The position numbers and the translations under genes are program-made. A stretch of DNA of 62,715 bases from an uncultured Prevotellaceae bacterium. GTDB taxonomy: Bacteria; Bacteroidota; Bacteroidia; Bacteroidales; Bacteroidaceae. The notes beneath the pieces are model-generated. The model did not search any database. It saw only the letters and a program-made list of their open reading frames with translations, and had not been told where the DNA came from. Below, piece after piece: positions 43,536-52,890 of the stretch. The stretch covers positions 1-62,715 of the forward strand of contig CACXUV010000001.1 in assembly GCA_902770845.1 (NCBI GenBank), read 5' to 3'. Every line of letters begins with the position of its first letter. Positions within the stretch are counted from its first letter, which is position 1.

Positions 43536-45110
43536 ATGGCATCCAGAGTGAAACGCAGCATCATGAACATCAAGGTGGGAATGTTTTTCTACCTGCTGTC
43601 GCTGGTGCTTGCCTTCTTCTCGCGAAAAATCTTCCTCGACTGTCTGGGAGCCGAGTTCATGGGCCTCACGGGCGTGCTGCAAAACATCCTGAGCTATCTG
43701 AACGTAGCCGAACTGGGCATTGGCACCAGCATCACCTATTTTCTCTACAAGCCGCTGCAGCAAGACAACCATGAGCAAACCAGCGAAATCATGTCGGTCC
43801 TGGCTTGGCTTTACCGCTGCATCGGGCTGCTCATCGGAGCCATCGGTGTGCTCGTCAGCCTCTGTTTCCCTTTCTTCTTCAGCCACCTCACGGTCAGTCT
43901 GCCACTGGTCTACTTTGCCTTCTTCTCCTTCCTGGCCACCTCCATGGCGGGCTATCTCATCAACTACCGCCAGCTGCTTGTGTCGGCCAACCAGAAGCAA
44001 TATGTGGTCAATGGCTATTTCCAGACCATTTCCATCCTGCAAAGCCTCACTCAGATTGTGCTGGCCTGGCTCTGGCAGAACCTCTACGTGTGGGTGGCCG
44101 TGGGCCTGGTCTACACCGTCATTGGCTGCATTGTGTTCAACCGCCGCATCAACCGCGAATACCCCTGGCTGCACATCGACCTGAAGCAAGGCCGTAGCAA
44201 CCTGAAGAAATATCCCGACATTCTGCGCAAGACGCGCCAGGTGTTTCTGCAACGCCTGAAAAATCTGCTGCTCTATCGCAGCGACGACCTGCTGGTGGCC
44301 ACCTTCGTGTCCATCGTTCAGTCGGCCTTCTACTTCAACTACACCATGCTGGTGAACAAGCTGAACTTCATGGTCAACATCCTGAGCGACGGCATGAACG
44401 CCGGCGTGGGCAACCTCATTGCCGAAGGCAACCAGCAAAACACGCTGAAGGTGTTCTGGGAGCTCACCGCCCTGCGCTTTCTCATCACCGGCCTCATCGT
44501 GTTCAGCTTCCTGCTGTTCATGCAGCCCTTCATTGTTTGCTGGCTGGGCCCCCAGTGGTTGCTCAGCGATGTGGTGGTGGTTCTGCTGCTGCTCAACATC
44601 TTCATCATGCTGTCGCGCGGTGTGGTCGAAATGTATATCAGCGCCTGCGGACTGTTCCACGACGTTTGGGCCGCCTGGACCGAGCTGGCCGTCAACCTCA
44701 TCGTGACACTCTCACTGGCCCCCATTCTGGGCATTCCCGGCATTCTGTTGGGCAAGATCATCAGCGTGCTGCCCATCGCCCTGTTCTGGAAGCCCCTTTT
44801 CCTGTTCCGCCAGGGACTGCACACCCGTGTTTCGGCCTACTGGCACGGCATGGTCCCCTACTATCTGGTGTTTGGCCTCTTCACCGCTGTCACCATCGCG
44901 CTGCGCCAGTATGTCGTCAGCCCCAACGTGCACAACTGGTGGCAACTCTTCGCCTGTGCAGCCGTGGTGGTGCCCGTGCTCATGCTACTCTATTTTCTGG
45001 TGCTCTTCGTCTGCACCCGTGGCATGCAGTATTTCGTTGCCCGCAAGCCAGCTGCCTATCGCGTGCTGTCGCACCTGCTGCCCAAGCGGAAAAACACCAA
45101 CCACGCATAG
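43536..45110 (+). CDS. Polysaccharide flippase (Wzx-like)
   Basis: A 524-residue inner-membrane protein of the MOP superfamily with about 12-14 helices. The start (SIMNIKVGMFFYLLSLVLAFFSRKIFLDCLGAEFMGLTG) and the middle segment QVFLQRLKNLLLYRSDDLLVA match capsule/O-antigen transporters from Gram-positive and Bacteroidota loci. It should move the undecaprenyl-linked repeat unit made by the neighbouring transferases to the Wzy-like polymerase. The C-terminus is basic. Confidence 0.88.
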   Translation: MASRVKRSIMNIKVGMFFYLLSLVLAFFSRKIFLDCLGAEFMGLTGVLQNILSYLNVAELGIGTSITYFLYKPLQQDNHEQTSEIMSVLAWLYRCIGLLIGAIGVLVSLCFPFFFSHLTVSLPLVYFAFFSFLATSMAGYLINYRQLLVSANQKQYVVNGYFQTISILQSLTQIVLAWLWQNLYVWVAVGLVYTVIGCIVFNRRINREYPWLHIDLKQGRSNLKKYPDILRKTRQVFLQRLKNLLLYRSDDLLVATFVSIVQSAFYFNYTMLVNKLNFMVNILSDGMNAGVGNLIAEGNQQNTLKVFWELTALRFLITGLIVFSFLLFMQPFIVCWLGPQWLLSDVVVVLLLLNIFIMLSRGVVEMYISACGLFHDVWAAWTELAVNLIVTLSLAPILGIPGILLGKIISVLPIALFWKPLFLFRQGLHTRVSAYWHGMVPYYLVFGLFTAVTIALRQYVVSPNVHNWWQLFACAAVVVPVLMLLYFLVLFVCTRGMQYFVARKPAAYRVLSHLLPKRKNTNHA

Positions 45111-45201
45111 CAGCACAGCCAGCAGCGCGCAAGGGCGCAAAATTGCATATACACATATTTATGCAAACGCAAAATTTCCAACAACCTGATTTTCAACGTC
45201 T

Positions 45202-45288
45202 TGCAATCGGGCCTCAATTAGGTCACAACGGGGGCCCCGTTGTGTTGCAAAAGAGGCCCCGTTAGGACACAACGGAGCCCCGATTGCA
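45202..45288. repeat. 87-bp palindromic intergenic repeat, copy B
   Basis: The same length as the copy at 4381, with identical termini TGCAATCGGG (45202-45211) and CCCGATTGCA (45279-45288) and the central palindrome CAACGGGGGCCCCGTTG (45226-45242). It matches the reverse complement of the first copy at roughly three quarters of positions, so it is inserted in the opposite sense. It occupies the 347-base gap between the flippase and the GT11-like gene, which otherwise holds only a promoter. Confidence 0.8.
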
Positions 45289-45396
45289 ACACAACGAAAT
45301 TGGTACTGCAAAACTGCATATTCTTGCATCGCCGACAACCACGCCGCCACCCGTTTCCAGAAATGCTGCCGACACAGAAAAAAAAGGAAAAAACGT

Positions 45397-45427
45397 TTTG
45401 CCATGCCCCCATTATTTTGTAACTTTA
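45397..45427 (+). promoter_or_regulatory. Promoter of the GT11-like gene
   Basis: TTTG (45397-45400), 19 bases, TAACTTTA (45420-45427), one base off consensus in the -7 box. The leader to the ATG at 45458 is about 25 bases. Confidence 0.55.
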
Positions 45428-45457
45428 CACGCTCAAAAAAGCAAAACATCGACAACC

Positions 45458-46294
45458 ATGCGAATCATTTGCGACGCACCCGGACAAACCTGCAACCGAC
45501 TGTGGACCTATGTGGCCTCTGTGGCCCGGTGCATAGCCGAACACCGCCACATGGTCATTCTATTCTATGACTGGACCATCGAAGACTTCCCCAACCTGCT
45601 CCACTGTCCGTTCATTCATTTTCCGCTGTGGCAGAAGTGGTATCTGGAACGGGGCAACGGCTGGAACAACTATAAGGGACTGACGTGGAAGGCAACCCAC
45701 AACAAGACCTGCGACCGCCTGTTCAGCCTGCTGGGCTGCACCAAGGGCTGGCAGACCCGCACCGACACGCGCTACCTGCAACAGACGCTGCCCCAGCTGA
45801 AACACATTTTTCGCCCCAGGGAAGAAATCATGCAGAAAGCCGAAGCAATGGTGGACGGGCTGAAACAGCAAAGCGACCTGGTGGTGGGCGTACACATACG
45901 CCGTGGCGACTATGCCACCTGGCACAACGGGCGGTTCTTCTACGAACTAGCAGACTATCACCGCTTCATGCTTCAGGTGCAGGATGTCTATCGCGACCGG
46001 CGCGTGTCGTTCTTCATCAGCTCCAACGAAGAATTCCCACTCAGCATTTTCCCGGGCTGCAACTGCAGCCGTTTTGGCCGCGAGCCGTCGGGTGCCATTC
46101 TCGATCTCTACACGCTCTCGCTGTGCCACCGCATCATGGGCCCCTTCAGCAGCTATTCGCGCTGGGCTTCGTTCATCGGACAGGTGCCCCTGTGCTTTCT
46201 CGAAGCCAGCGACATGCAACTTGCCGACGATAGTTTTTCGACCATCACCGACTTCTTCCACTTCGAAAACGGCAAGGAAATATTCGACTGGTAA
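45458..46294 (+). CDS. Fucosyltransferase-like glycosyltransferase (GT11-like)
   Basis: A 278-residue protein with VVGVHIRRGDY at about residues 146-156, the HxRRxD motif that binds GDP-fucose in alpha-1,2/alpha-1,6 fucosyltransferases. The N-terminal GGLGNQMFQYA-type motif is replaced by PGQTCNRLWTYVA, so it is a divergent member. SFFISSNEE and IMGPFSSYSRWASFIG in the second half fit the fold. The start at 45458 follows its own promoter. Its 3' end faces the minus-strand glycosyltransferase block across 14 bases. Confidence 0.75.
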   Translation: MRIICDAPGQTCNRLWTYVASVARCIAEHRHMVILFYDWTIEDFPNLLHCPFIHFPLWQKWYLERGNGWNNYKGLTWKATHNKTCDRLFSLLGCTKGWQTRTDTRYLQQTLPQLKHIFRPREEIMQKAEAMVDGLKQQSDLVVGVHIRRGDYATWHNGRFFYELADYHRFMLQVQDVYRDRRVSFFISSNEEFPLSIFPGCNCSRFGREPSGAILDLYTLSLCHRIMGPFSSYSRWASFIGQVPLCFLEASDMQLADDSFSTITDFFHFENGKEIFDW

Positions 46295-46308
46295 GCACAG
46301 TCAGCCCG

Positions 46309-47157
46309 CTATTTCCTCACCAGATTGTCTTCCTCGTCTTCATAGTGGTCGGTCTGGTGGAAAATGCGCGAAATGCCCTTCATCTGAATCTTCACGTGGC
46401 CCACAAAGCTCTGCCACATGGACTGCTGGCCAATCGTTCCGTATCCCGTGATGGCACGGCACCGCCGGTCGCGCACGAACACAATGCGGCCATACTTCTT
46501 CAGATTGAGTGCCATTGACCCGTCTTCGCCGCGAATAATGTCAACGCGATAAGGCTCCTTGCGCCCATAGTCGGCATTATAGGCAAACACAAGTCCACGC
46601 ACCGACAGCTCCGGCCGCTTGAAATGCTGCACCCACAGGAACAGGTCGCGCGCCATTTCGAACAGCCGCAACGACAGCCGCGAGTGATTGGCATCGGGAA
46701 AATAGCTCCATGTGGCCGACGCACACGAAACGCCCGGACGCAGCAGGTGCTGCAGCATCACCTCATAATACTGGGGCGGATAGAGCGTGTCGCTGTCAAC
46801 ATCGAAGTAGAATCGCCCCCGTGCATGCTGCAACCCACAGCGCCGAGCATAGCCGCAGGAGTGCTGACGCTCGGTGTAATAAGGAATGCCCGACCGCTCA
46901 AAGATTTCGGCGGTGCGGTCGTTCGAGTCGTTGTCCACCCCAATGATTTCCACAGGATACGTGCACTTCATCTCGCTGATGGCCCAAAGACAAGCCTGCA
47001 AGTGGGTCTCTTCGTTGTAGGCAATGACCACAATCGAAGCCAGCGGCTCACTGCTCTGCATGGCGGCCAGCCGACTGCGCGTCTCGCTGACAATGTGTTC
47101 GGGCACTTCAGAAAACGGTTTCCCGTAGATGCTTAGATAAGGATCATACCAGGACAT
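46309..47157 (-). CDS. Glycosyltransferase family 2
   Basis: A 282-residue GT-A enzyme with an N-terminal lead of about 38 residues before ASIVVIAYNEETHLQACLWA. It contains VDNDSNDRT, GYARRCGLQHARG, FDVDSDTLY (DxD) and IRGEDGSMAL (ED). There is no membrane anchor. It is the last gene of a six-gene minus-strand glycosyltransferase operon, five bases after its upstream neighbour. Confidence 0.86.
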   Translation of the reverse strand: MSWYDPYLSIYGKPFSEVPEHIVSETRSRLAAMQSSEPLASIVVIAYNEETHLQACLWAISEMKCTYPVEIIGVDNDSNDRTAEIFERSGIPYYTERQHSCGYARRCGLQHARGRFYFDVDSDTLYPPQYYEVMLQHLLRPGVSCASATWSYFPDANHSRLSLRLFEMARDLFLWVQHFKRPELSVRGLVFAYNADYGRKEPYRVDIIRGEDGSMALNLKKYGRIVFVRDRRCRAITGYGTIGQQSMWQSFVGHVKIQMKGISRIFHQTDHYEDEEDNLVRK

Positions 47158-47162
47158 GGCAA

Positions 47163-48269
47163 TTATGATTTAGATGTGATGCTTTCAAAAAACGCTTTCC
47201 ATTGCGGCATGACGTTCTCGGCCTTATAGCGGCGCGCCGCCTCAATGGCTCGCTGCCCCATCTGCTGCCGCAGGCCGTGGTCGGCCATCAGTTCACGAAC
47301 CCGCCGTGCAAAGTCGTCAATACTGCGGTTCTTCACGATGAAGCCATCCACGCCGTCGGTAATCATGCTGCTCGGCCCGTCGGTATCAAAGGCCACAACG
47401 GGCAGGCCACAGCTCATGGCCTCGGCAACGACCAGGCCGAAAGGCTCCCACCGCGAAGTGAGCAACAGCACGGAGCTGTCCTGATAGCAGGGAAACACGT
47501 CGGCCACGGGCTCATGCAGGCTCACGCCCTCCGCTTGCTGCAAGGCACCGGCATGGCCGCTGCCGTACACATGCAGCTGCCAGTCGTCGCCGTTCTGTTT
47601 TACCAACTGCCACACAGCAGCCAGTTCGTCAATGCCCTTTTGCGGAGCCAGACGCCCCACGAAAATGGCACGATGCTTCTCGAGTGCAGCACAGCGGCCC
47701 GACTCGTTCAGATGAACCACGTTGGGAATGGCATGCACCGCGTAGCCCCCACTGCGCCAGCGCCGGGCATCGGCCTCGGTCAGCGTCACCACGGCATCAG
47801 CCCGTTTCAGCAAACAGTAACGGCGGTGAAGGTCCCACCGGTGGCGCCACGTCAGCCTGGGGTAGTCTATCAGATGATGGTAGCCGCCGTGCGACTCTAT
47901 CACCAGGGCAGCCTTACCCTTCAACTGCAACAGCAGTCCAATCTCGCCCGATGTGGTGGTCACGACAGCGTCGGGCTGCAAGCGCTTCAGTTCGCTGCCC
48001 AGCCGCTGCCGCAGCAGACGCGAGCGACGCCAGCTTTCATACAGGCGGCGACAGCCCGAATACTGATACTGAGCATGGGTGCGCACGTCCAGGTCGACAT
48101 GCTGCACCTGGGGCTGCAAAGGAAAAGAAAGTGCATGCTGCCCCTGGTTGTAGGTAATGAGGCACACATGATAGCCAAACATACTGCTCAGCCAGTTCAG
48201 CTTCTCGGCAATGATGCGCTCCACCCCACCACGTTCAGCCAGTGCCGGATAAACATAAACAATCGTCAT
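47163..48269 (-). CDS. Glycosyltransferase family 4
   Basis: A 368-residue GT-B transferase. The acceptor half is TIVYVYPALAERGGVERIIAEKLNWL; the donor half has IFVGRLAPQKGIDELAAVW and SRWEPFGLVVAEAMSCGLPV (E-x7-E). It belongs to the same GGVER-type group as the genes at 48266, 51632 and 52891. The start overlaps the upstream GT4 stop by 4 bases. Confidence 0.9.
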   Translation of the reverse strand: MTIVYVYPALAERGGVERIIAEKLNWLSSMFGYHVCLITYNQGQHALSFPLQPQVQHVDLDVRTHAQYQYSGCRRLYESWRRSRLLRQRLGSELKRLQPDAVVTTTSGEIGLLLQLKGKAALVIESHGGYHHLIDYPRLTWRHRWDLHRRYCLLKRADAVVTLTEADARRWRSGGYAVHAIPNVVHLNESGRCAALEKHRAIFVGRLAPQKGIDELAAVWQLVKQNGDDWQLHVYGSGHAGALQQAEGVSLHEPVADVFPCYQDSSVLLLTSRWEPFGLVVAEAMSCGLPVVAFDTDGPSSMITDGVDGFIVKNRSIDDFARRVRELMADHGLRQQMGQRAIEAARRYKAENVMPQWKAFFESITSKS

Positions 48270-49423
48270 GCGCGCCTGCTCTTCAGTAAGTGTTCAAACA
48301 AGTCCTCCCACTGCTTCATGACCGCTTCCTGCGAGAATCGCCGGATGTTTGTCTTTGCCTTGGCTCCCATCTGCCTGCGCAGGTCGTCGTTTTCAATCAG
48401 CCTGCAAATCGAGTCGGCCAGAGCCTCCACGTTCAGATAGTCCACCAGCAGGCCGTCTTCCTCATGGCGAATGATGTTGCGCGGTCCATGCGGACAGTCG
48501 AACGCCACGCAGGGCACACCGCAGGCCATGGCTTCGAGCAGCACCATGGGGAAGCCTTCGTAGCGCGAACTCATCACGCAAAGCGAACTTTGCAAATACT
48601 CATCGACGATGTTTTCCACGGGGTCGTGCATAAGGATGGTGCCTTCAAGCCCCTTTTCCTGTATCCACTGGGCTACCTGGTCGTGCATCTCGCCCGAACC
48701 GAAGACATTCAGCACCCAATCGGGGTGGCGCCGATGCACAAGCTGCCAGGCCGCAATCATATAGTCGAAACCCTTGGCATCGTTGTAACGGGCCACCATG
48801 ATGGCCTGTTTCCTGTCCAGGCTGCTGCAGCGGCTGGTGTTGAAAGGCACCGCATTGGGAATGACAAAGGTGTGGCCCACCTCGCTCCAGCTACGCGCAT
48901 CCTCAGGCGTGAGCAGCACCAGGGCATCGAGCCGCGCCACGTGGCCATAGGTCTTCTTCTTCATGAACTTGGCCCCCAGCCAGTAGAAGCCGCCCTTCTG
49001 CTCCATCAAATAAAAGCTGCGCACATTGGCCTTCACCGTGTGGGCCTCGCCAATCTTCACGCTGCCGTCTTTCATTTCCGTAATCAGGTCGATGCTCCGC
49101 CCAATGGCCGACGCCACAATGTCGGGCTTTCGCCCTTGCAGCACCCGCCTCAGCCGCTTCTTGTACTGGCGAATCAGCACGAAATAGGTAAAGGCCCGCA
49201 GCAGCAGTCCATGCCGGTACTGGCGGTTGAAGTCGAGTCCCATGTCGATGTGGCAAACAGCCTCATCGAGCGGAAAGGACAGTTTGCGCCCCAGCTGGGC
49301 CTCGGTCACAAGCGTCACCTGGTAGCCATGACGGGCCAGGTAGTTGGCCTTTTCTATGATGACCTTATCGGCTCCGCCCTTGATCGTAAACTCCGGATAA
49401 ATATAAAGAATGTGCATGAGCAA
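48266..49423 (-). CDS. Glycosyltransferase family 4
   Basis: A 385-residue GT-B transferase. It begins MHILYIYPEFTIKGGADKVI. The donor domain has IMVARYNDAKGFDYMIAAW and SRYEGFPMVLLEAMACGVPCVAFDCPHGP (E-x7-E). The ending CPHGPRNII is shared with the paralogue at 51632 (CPWGPRSII). The first two codons (MLMH) offer two starts. It is nine bases after the GT2 gene upstream. Confidence 0.9.
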   Translation of the reverse strand: MLMHILYIYPEFTIKGGADKVIIEKANYLARHGYQVTLVTEAQLGRKLSFPLDEAVCHIDMGLDFNRQYRHGLLLRAFTYFVLIRQYKKRLRRVLQGRKPDIVASAIGRSIDLITEMKDGSVKIGEAHTVKANVRSFYLMEQKGGFYWLGAKFMKKKTYGHVARLDALVLLTPEDARSWSEVGHTFVIPNAVPFNTSRCSSLDRKQAIMVARYNDAKGFDYMIAAWQLVHRRHPDWVLNVFGSGEMHDQVAQWIQEKGLEGTILMHDPVENIVDEYLQSSLCVMSSRYEGFPMVLLEAMACGVPCVAFDCPHGPRNIIRHEEDGLLVDYLNVEALADSICRLIENDDLRRQMGAKAKTNIRRFSQEAVMKQWEDLFEHLLKSRRA

Positions 49424-49432
49424 AAAGGAAAA

Positions 49433-50461
49433 TCAGATTAAACGTTTCAGCTTGCCAAACAGGAAAATGGCCCCGACCGACAGGAACGGGGGCAAGACGC
49501 CCAGGAACCAGTAGAACAGGTTCTTGCCCCGCGCTTCGCGACTGGCCAGGATGGCAGCTAGCGACATGGGATGCCACATGATGCTGCGAATTTCGCGCGC
49601 CGTGTAAGGGGGCAGCGCCTCTTTCTTGCGCGCCACAATCTGACAGGCAAACGAGAAATCATACATCAGCAGCACCGAACAGCGCTTGGCATAGTAAGGT
49701 TTATGCCTCAGTTCTGCCCTGCGTTTTTTCTGGTCGATGGCCGCAATGGCCAAGTCCATCTGTGTCCGCGACATCACCTTGTGGCGCTTGCTCGTGAATG
49801 TTGTTTCTTCAATATAGTATTGGTAAGTAACATCGGGAAGAAGCACCGCCCGGGTGATGTAGGTGGGCAGGTCTACCGTGAACGTGAAATCTTCGCCATA
49901 GCCGTGCCCCACGGGCGTCACCCTGAGATGGTTGCGCCGCAACACGTCAATGTTGATCAGGTAGTTCCAGTTCATGACCTGAATGCCTTCGTCATAAACG
50001 TAGGTGGCAAACGCGTCGGGCTGGGAAAAGACACGGAAGGGATAAGGGTACTGCACCGCGCGTTTCCGGCTGCCATCGACAAACAGCCGCTCATAACTGC
50101 CATACACAATCTCGGCCTCATACTTCTGAGCTGCCTCATACAACAGCGCAATGGCATTGGGCGTGATCATGTCGTCGGCATCGAGCGAGTAGAAATAGCG
50201 GCCACGGGCCTCGGCAATCATCCTGTTTCGCGCCTCGCCAATGCCCATGTTCTGCGGTTGCCGCACGATGCGAATGTCCTTTCCGCGCGGGTGCTGCTGC
50301 TGATATTGGCGCACAATGTCGATGGAAGCGTCGGTGCCGCAATCGTCACAAATCAGAAATTCTATCGACTGGAAAGTCTGCGCCAGCACGGAGTCCATCG
50401 TTTGCCGCACATACTTTTCCACCTGATAGACCGGAATGCCTATGGTTACTTCATATTCCAT
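49433..50461 (-). CDS. Glycosyltransferase family 2
   Basis: A 342-residue GT-A enzyme. It begins VTIGIPVYQVEKYVRQTMDSVLAQ, then ICDDCGTDAS, PQNMGIGEARNRM and YSLDADDMIT (DxD). A hydrophobic segment near the C-terminus (about residues 315-337) may touch or span the membrane. Its start overlaps the upstream glycosyltransferase by 16 bases. Confidence 0.88.
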   Translation of the reverse strand: MEYEVTIGIPVYQVEKYVRQTMDSVLAQTFQSIEFLICDDCGTDASIDIVRQYQQQHPRGKDIRIVRQPQNMGIGEARNRMIAEARGRYFYSLDADDMITPNAIALLYEAAQKYEAEIVYGSYERLFVDGSRKRAVQYPYPFRVFSQPDAFATYVYDEGIQVMNWNYLINIDVLRRNHLRVTPVGHGYGEDFTFTVDLPTYITRAVLLPDVTYQYYIEETTFTSKRHKVMSRTQMDLAIAAIDQKKRRAELRHKPYYAKRCSVLLMYDFSFACQIVARKKEALPPYTAREIRSIMWHPMSLAAILASREARGKNLFYWFLGVLPPFLSVGAIFLFGKLKRLI

Positions 50462-51591
50462 TGCTCCTCTGTTTTAAGTTCGTCGACCACCTTCTGCATC
50501 TGTATTTTCCAGGTAAGGTGCTCAACCGAGTGCCTCACCTCGGTTGCCGCCATGCTGAAATGGTCAACAAAGTCTATGATCTGCTGAACATCAATGGGCG
50601 ACTCGTCGGCAGGGGCCTTCAGCACGTAGGGCTGGTGGTCGAAGTCGCTGTCTTGCTCACTGTAGATAAAAGGAATGCCACGCGTGGCATACTCACGGTT
50701 CTTCAACGTCTTGATGACCGTGATGCCGCTGCGATGGCGGGCCAGCGAGCCAATGGCAAACTGGCATTGATTGAACACACGGGTGAGTTCATCGCCAAAC
50801 AGCTGGCCATGAAACACCACCTCGTCGTGCAGGTCGTACTTCTTCAGAAGCGGAGTGAACGACCGTTCCATTTCGGCCGGATGCACACCACCCACAATGT
50901 GGAAGCACACCTTGCGCGTGCCGCCCCTCAGTTTGTATTCGCCCAGACCTGCCACCAAGCGGTCGTAGCCGTGCCAACTGTGCACTTCGGCCACGCCAAT
51001 GAGGTGAAGTTCGTCGCTGTCCGATGGCTGAAGATGGTGCACGGGAATGCTGTCGAAGTCCACACCGTTGCTGATGCGGATGGTGCGCTGGCCAAAGATT
51101 TGCGTCGCGTCGCTGAAGGTCACCACGGCATCCATTTGCCCGTACAGTCGGTTTCTATAGAGCTGGTCTATCTTCAGTCCCCAGCGGGCTTTCCATTCAA
51201 AGCCTTCAAATTCCTGGTCATAAGGATAGGTGGGTATTTCGGTGACGGCATGGATACCGGCTCCTTTCAACTTTCGAAAGAAGCGTACCAGCCACGGGTT
51301 GGCATTCTGGAAACAGCGGGCATAGACCAGGTCTACTCCGTTCAGCTGACAATAGCCAAACACGCTGTCATACTCCGTGCGCTGCCGGAGTCCTGCCATC
51401 ATGCCCGTTCCGTAGTCAACCAGCACGTCGCTGTCAACAAAGCGGCAACGATGGCCGTTTTCGGCAAAGTCGTAATAGCACAAATGCACTTCGTGGCCAT
51501 TCTCGCGAAGGCCCTTCACCTGGTAGCGAATCTTTTTCGATATGCCGCTCACCTCGCTGAATCCATGATAGACCAGGAATAGTATTTTCAT
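50446..51591 (-). CDS. Glycosyltransferase, GT-B type (GT4-like)
   Basis: A 381-residue protein starting MKILFLVYHGFSEVSGISKKIRYQ, with RISNGVDFDSIP and ELHLIGVAEVHSWHGYDRLV, the donor-site region common to GT4 enzymes. The later acidic pair is weak (IGSLARHRSGITVIKTLKNREYATRGIPF), so it is a divergent member. A longer frame starts at 51699 inside the upstream gene, but the family start and spacing favour 51591. Confidence 0.82.
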   Translation of the reverse strand: MKILFLVYHGFSEVSGISKKIRYQVKGLRENGHEVHLCYYDFAENGHRCRFVDSDVLVDYGTGMMAGLRQRTEYDSVFGYCQLNGVDLVYARCFQNANPWLVRFFRKLKGAGIHAVTEIPTYPYDQEFEGFEWKARWGLKIDQLYRNRLYGQMDAVVTFSDATQIFGQRTIRISNGVDFDSIPVHHLQPSDSDELHLIGVAEVHSWHGYDRLVAGLGEYKLRGGTRKVCFHIVGGVHPAEMERSFTPLLKKYDLHDEVVFHGQLFGDELTRVFNQCQFAIGSLARHRSGITVIKTLKNREYATRGIPFIYSEQDSDFDHQPYVLKAPADESPIDVQQIIDFVDHFSMAATEVRHSVEHLTWKIQMQKVVDELKTEEQWNMK

Positions 51592-51631
51592 GTATCTACA
51601 CGTTTTGTTTTCTTTCCATGACAGTCTGTGC

Positions 51632-52825
51632 CTACGGGGTTTTCTTCTCAGGCGCCTTCCGAACCAGTTCGTCGAACAGCTGCTGCCAGCTGACTGCAAT
51701 CTCGCTCATGGCAAAGCGCCTCACGCTTTGCAACGCCCTTGCCGAGAGCAACTTGCGCAGCTCTGCACTCTCCATCACCTGTGCCAGCCGGGCAGCCAAG
51801 GCATCGGTATTTCCGTTTTCTGCCAGCAGTCCGTCTTCTCCATCCGAAATGATGCTGCGCGGTCCCCAGGGACAGTCAAACGACACTACGGGCAAACCGC
51901 AGGCCATGGCCTCGACCAGCGCCATGCCGAACCCCTCGAAACGCGAACTCAGCACAAAGACGCTACTGCTGCAATAGGCTTGCTCCACATCACTGGTTCT
52001 TCCGTTCAGACCGCAGCGGGCTGCATCAATGCCCAGCTCTTTGCGCAGCTCTGCGTAGGGCGTTGTGTCGCCGTCGCCATACACATCCAGCCGCCAGTCG
52101 GCAAACCGGCTATCTATCTTTGCCCATGCCTGCAGGAGCAGGTCGATGCCTTTTTCCTGCGAATAGCGGGCAATGGCCACCACGCGTTTCTCCGTGAGAC
52201 CACTCACAGACTTGGGTTCAAACGACAATGGATTGGGAATCGTGGAAACATTGCTCAGCTCCGACCATGCCTCTCGGTCTTTCTCCGTGAGCACCACCAG
52301 GCGGTCGAGCCGCTTCAGCTTTCCCACCAGGCCATGCATCCAAACCTGTGCAAACAGGTTCTTCAGCCAGTTGGCATCGGAGCCTTCAAAGTTGCGGTAG
52401 TGCGCACGATTGATGTGCATCTCTCCCACTTTGCAGCTGCCATCCTTGATGGCGGTCAGGAAATTGATTTCACGGCGCAGCAGGCTCACCGTGACATCGG
52501 GTCTCAGCCGCATCAGCTCTGCCGTGAGTTTCTTCTTGAAGAGACGCTGCTTGCGCAAATAAACGGGAATCTTCCCCATGAACGAACGGCTCCACAGTTC
52601 TTCAAAATTAATATCAAGATGAATGACCTGAACTTTGGGGGAAAGAGAATAGAACAAGGGTCGATTCTTTCCTTCTGTCAGAATGATGGTTACGTCGTAC
52701 CCCAGCTGCTCTGCAAAATAACTGGCTTTCAATGACAACACGCGCTCTACACCGCCCGCCATATAGAGTGCAGGAGTCAGATAAACAATCTTATATGGAG
52801 CTGAATGCAGCATCGCGTTGGTCAT
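51632..52825 (-). CDS. Glycosyltransferase family 4
   Basis: A 397-residue GT-B transferase with KIVYLTPALYMAGGVERVLSLKASYF, VAIARYSQEKGIDLLLQAW and SRFEGFGMALVEAMACGLPVVSFDCPWGP (E-x7-E). The frame extends to an ATG at 52921, but the promoter for this gene lies at 52833-52864, so translation should begin at 52825. It is first in the six-gene minus-strand block. A very short leader is predicted. Confidence 0.9.
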   Translation of the reverse strand: MTNAMLHSAPYKIVYLTPALYMAGGVERVLSLKASYFAEQLGYDVTIILTEGKNRPLFYSLSPKVQVIHLDINFEELWSRSFMGKIPVYLRKQRLFKKKLTAELMRLRPDVTVSLLRREINFLTAIKDGSCKVGEMHINRAHYRNFEGSDANWLKNLFAQVWMHGLVGKLKRLDRLVVLTEKDREAWSELSNVSTIPNPLSFEPKSVSGLTEKRVVAIARYSQEKGIDLLLQAWAKIDSRFADWRLDVYGDGDTTPYAELRKELGIDAARCGLNGRTSDVEQAYCSSSVFVLSSRFEGFGMALVEAMACGLPVVSFDCPWGPRSIISDGEDGLLAENGNTDALAARLAQVMESAELRKLLSARALQSVRRFAMSEIAVSWQQLFDELVRKAPEKKTP

Positions 52826-52832
52826 TTTGTGG

Positions 52833-52864
52833 CAAATGTACAAAAAATATTTGTAACAATCAAA
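52833..52864 (-). promoter_or_regulatory. Promoter of the minus-strand glycosyltransferase operon, near-leaderless
   Basis: Minus-strand TTTG (52861-52864), exactly 20 bases, TACATTTG (52833-52840). Only seven bases separate the -7 box from the ATG at 52825. It is interleaved with the opposing promoter at 52850-52881. Confidence 0.72.
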
Positions 52865-52881
52865 TATTAATTGTATTTTTG
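52850..52881 (+). promoter_or_regulatory. Promoter of the GT4 gene at 52891, near-leaderless
   Basis: TTTG (52850-52853), exactly 20 bases, TATTTTTG (52874-52881), with the ATG at 52891, nine bases after the -7 box. Confidence 0.72.
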
Positions 52882-52890
52882 CACCAAGAA

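Noticed and set aside
43215-44660. A 481-residue minus-strand open frame opposite the flippase
   Set aside because: It is rich in His, Gln and Glu as expected from the complement of a hydrophobic membrane protein gene, and it crosses two real genes.
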